The notes under the pieces: generated by a model
The model's input: the letters and a program-made list of their open reading frames with translations, nothing else
Told to the model about the DNA's origin: nothing
Database searches by the model: none
Translations under genes and position numbers: made by a program
Origin: Methylibium sp031393925
GTDB lineage: Bacteria > Pseudomonadota > Gammaproteobacteria > Burkholderiales > Burkholderiaceae_C
Direction of reading: 5' to 3'
Assembly: GCF_031393925.1 (NCBI RefSeq)
Contig: NZ_JANMWL010000243.1
Location: 1-44,180, forward strand
Length of the DNA: 44,180 nucleotides
Shown: one piece after another, positions 43,196 to 44,180 of the stretch
How positions within the stretch are numbered: position 1 is the first letter of the stretch
Layout: each line of letters starts with the position of its first letter

Positions 43196-43675
43196 TTAGA
43201 AGCCGGGGCCCAACAGGTCCCTGAGTTCAACCAGTTCACGTCTCAACAGTTCCAATCGCTGCTGCGCCAGAGATCCGGTTGGTAGATCGGCGCTTACAAA
43301 TTCACTTTCCTCAAAATCTGTAGAGTCTTCAAAGTCGTCCAGAACTGAGTCGCCCCCCTCTAGCACTTCAACGCCCTCGAGCATGACTTCCCCATTGCGG
43401 CGTTTGTCCCGCTCAACCTGAACGATCTCCTGCAATTTGTTACGAGCACCACTGATGGTGAATCCCTGATCGTACAAAAGATCGCGGATTCGGCGGATCA
43501 TCAAAACTTCATGGTGCTGGTAATACCTGCGATTGCCACGCCGTTTCATCGGACGCAACTGCGTAAACTCTTGCTCCCAATAACGGAGCACGTGAGGTTT
43601 GACGCCGCATAGATCACCAACTTCACCAATAGTGAAGTAGCGTTTCGCGGGAATGGGAGGGAGTGTTTTCTCCAA
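43196..43675 (-). CDS. MerR-family transcriptional regulator (copy 2, TTG start)
   Basis: A 159-residue paralogue of copy 1. The DNA-binding half is nearly the same (KRYFTIGEVGDLCGVKPHVLR, YWEQEFTQLRPMKRRGNRRYY, GFTISGARNKL). The C-terminal half is longer and very acidic (VLDDFEDSTDFEESEFV) before the final helix LELLRRELVELRDLLGPGF. The start is TTG at 43675, aligned with the ATG of copy 1, and both follow an identical CGCATTGATTT. Sampled 60-base lines are about 50-53% GC against about 60% in copy 1. Order on this strand is ihfA, merR, tRNA-Pro. Confidence 0.88.
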   Translation of the reverse strand: MEKTLPPIPAKRYFTIGEVGDLCGVKPHVLRYWEQEFTQLRPMKRRGNRRYYQHHEVLMIRRIRDLLYDQGFTISGARNKLQEIVQVERDKRRNGEVMLEGVEVLEGGDSVLDDFEDSTDFEESEFVSADLPTGSLAQQRLELLRRELVELRDLLGPGF

Positions 43676-43745
43676 TTAAATCAATGCGGTAGAGAGGAAA
43701 CCTCTAAATCTACTCCAACTCTAAAGCAAGCGCAAATAGTTACAG

Positions 43746-43763
43746 ACACTTTCGGTAAAGTGT
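43746..43763. other. Dyad in the ihfA-merR spacer of the second copy
   Basis: ACACTTT (43746-43752) pairs with AAAGTGT (43757-43763) around CGGT. The plus side is followed by TGTTTTG. It could be an operator or a weak terminator; the surrounding 166-base spacer is A/T-rich and otherwise shows no gene. Confidence 0.35.
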
Positions 43764-43841
43764 TGTTTTGTCACAATCATGACATTTATTTACGTCCGGT
43801 GCCGTGTCTTGCGACATCCCAAGCGCAAGGACGGTGCCGAC

Positions 43842-44168
43842 TCAATTGGCCGAGCCGCTACCCTGAATATGGTCTTTGAGTTTGTGGCTCGCATGGAACG
43901 TTACGACCCGGCGAGCCTGGATAGGAATAGGTTCTCCGGTTCTGGGATTGCGACCGGGTCGCGGGGCCTTGGTCCGAATCTGAAAGTTGCCAAAGCCGGA
44001 AACTTTTACGTCTTTGCCCTCAACAAGACTGTCAGACACCAGATCAAAAAACGCGTCAATCATGTCTTTGGATTCACGCTTGTTCAGCCCGATTTGCTCA
44101 AACAACAATTCGGCAAGATGCGCTTTGGTGAGCGCGGGCGTTTCGAGGCTTTCGACGGAAAATTCCAT
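43842..44168 (-). CDS. ihfA: Integration host factor alpha subunit (second copy)
   Basis: A 108-residue IHF-alpha with ALTKAHLAELLFEQIGLNKR, ESKDMIDAFFDLVSDSL, VKVSGFGNFQIRTKAPRPGR, NPRTGEPIPIQARRVV and FHASHKLKDHIQG. It is clearly orthologous in type to the copy at 41979-42320 but differs at many positions, and a sampled line is about 43% GC. The start ATG at 44168 lies 12 bases from the window edge, so the gene upstream on this strand, expected to be pheT if the operon is duplicated, cannot be seen. A second complete ihfA next to the first is unusual for one chromosome. Confidence 0.92.
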   Translation of the reverse strand: MEFSVESLETPALTKAHLAELLFEQIGLNKRESKDMIDAFFDLVSDSLVEGKDVKVSGFGNFQIRTKAPRPGRNPRTGEPIPIQARRVVTFHASHKLKDHIQGSGSAN

Positions 44169-44180
44169 GGAAGATTCTTG

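Noticed and set aside
43010..43285. A 91-codon plus-strand frame running through the tRNA-Pro
   Set aside because: Its middle part is the translated complement of the tRNA, a common annotation artefact; it has no ribosome site.

Overview
The window looks like a high-GC betaproteobacterium of the order Burkholderiales. The gene orders serC-serA, rimP-nusA-infB-rbfA-truB-typA and thrS-infC-rpmI-rplT-pheS-pheT-ihfA-merR are typical there, and the proteins read like Rubrivivax/Leptothrix/Methylibium-type homologues. The genus cannot be fixed from sequence alone.

Layout. 1-2300: serine biosynthesis (serC, serA). 2301-3654: a decayed stretch with an intrinsic terminator, the tail of a response-regulator receiver domain and an IS3-type transposase fragment. 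3655-9596: a small unknown protein, an orphan PhnD-like binding protein, an SPFH/NfeD membrane pair, a large Orn/Lys/Arg decarboxylase and fabI. 9678-18320: the rimP-nusA-infB-rbfA-truB-typA translation/transcription operon with a leader hairpin and internal hairpins, followed by a small unknown gene. 18433-20519: dusA and, convergent, galE. 20613-27094 (minus): a five-gene polyamine catabolic operon (omega-aminotransferase, puuD, puuA, spuC-like transaminase, puuC). 27299-32778 (plus): six tightly overlapping genes that match the order and architecture of mxaRSACKL, the accessory set for calcium methanol dehydrogenase, with no mxaFJGI in the window. 33063-34361: isocitrate lyase behind an AT-rich control region. 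34448-34795: a small secreted protein. 34897-42973: thrS-infC-rpmI-rplT-pheS-pheT-ihfA-merR. 43033-44168 (minus): terminator, tRNA-Pro(GGG), a second merR and a second ihfA of lower GC.

How the parts work together. The amino-acid decarboxylase could supply diamines, and the minus-strand operon would convert putrescine to gamma-glutamyl intermediates and then GABA and succinate semialdehyde, using transaminases where E. coli uses the PuuB oxidase. The mxaRSACKL-like set (MoxR-type ATPase, DUF58 protein, membrane-anchored periplasmic protein, two von Willebrand proteins and a helical-repeat protein) probably forms a membrane-associated maturation machine. Its substrate is not encoded nearby, which makes it the most interesting accessory system here. 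The thrS operon shows a candidate attenuator (a 17-residue leader with four Thr codons and a terminator 21 bases before thrS) and a non-AUG start for infC.

The right end deserves caution. ihfA-merR occurs twice tail to tail, base composition changes at the tRNA between them, and the two halves of the tRNA do not pair properly. This suggests a junction of two related genome segments, either a real rearrangement or an assembly chimera.
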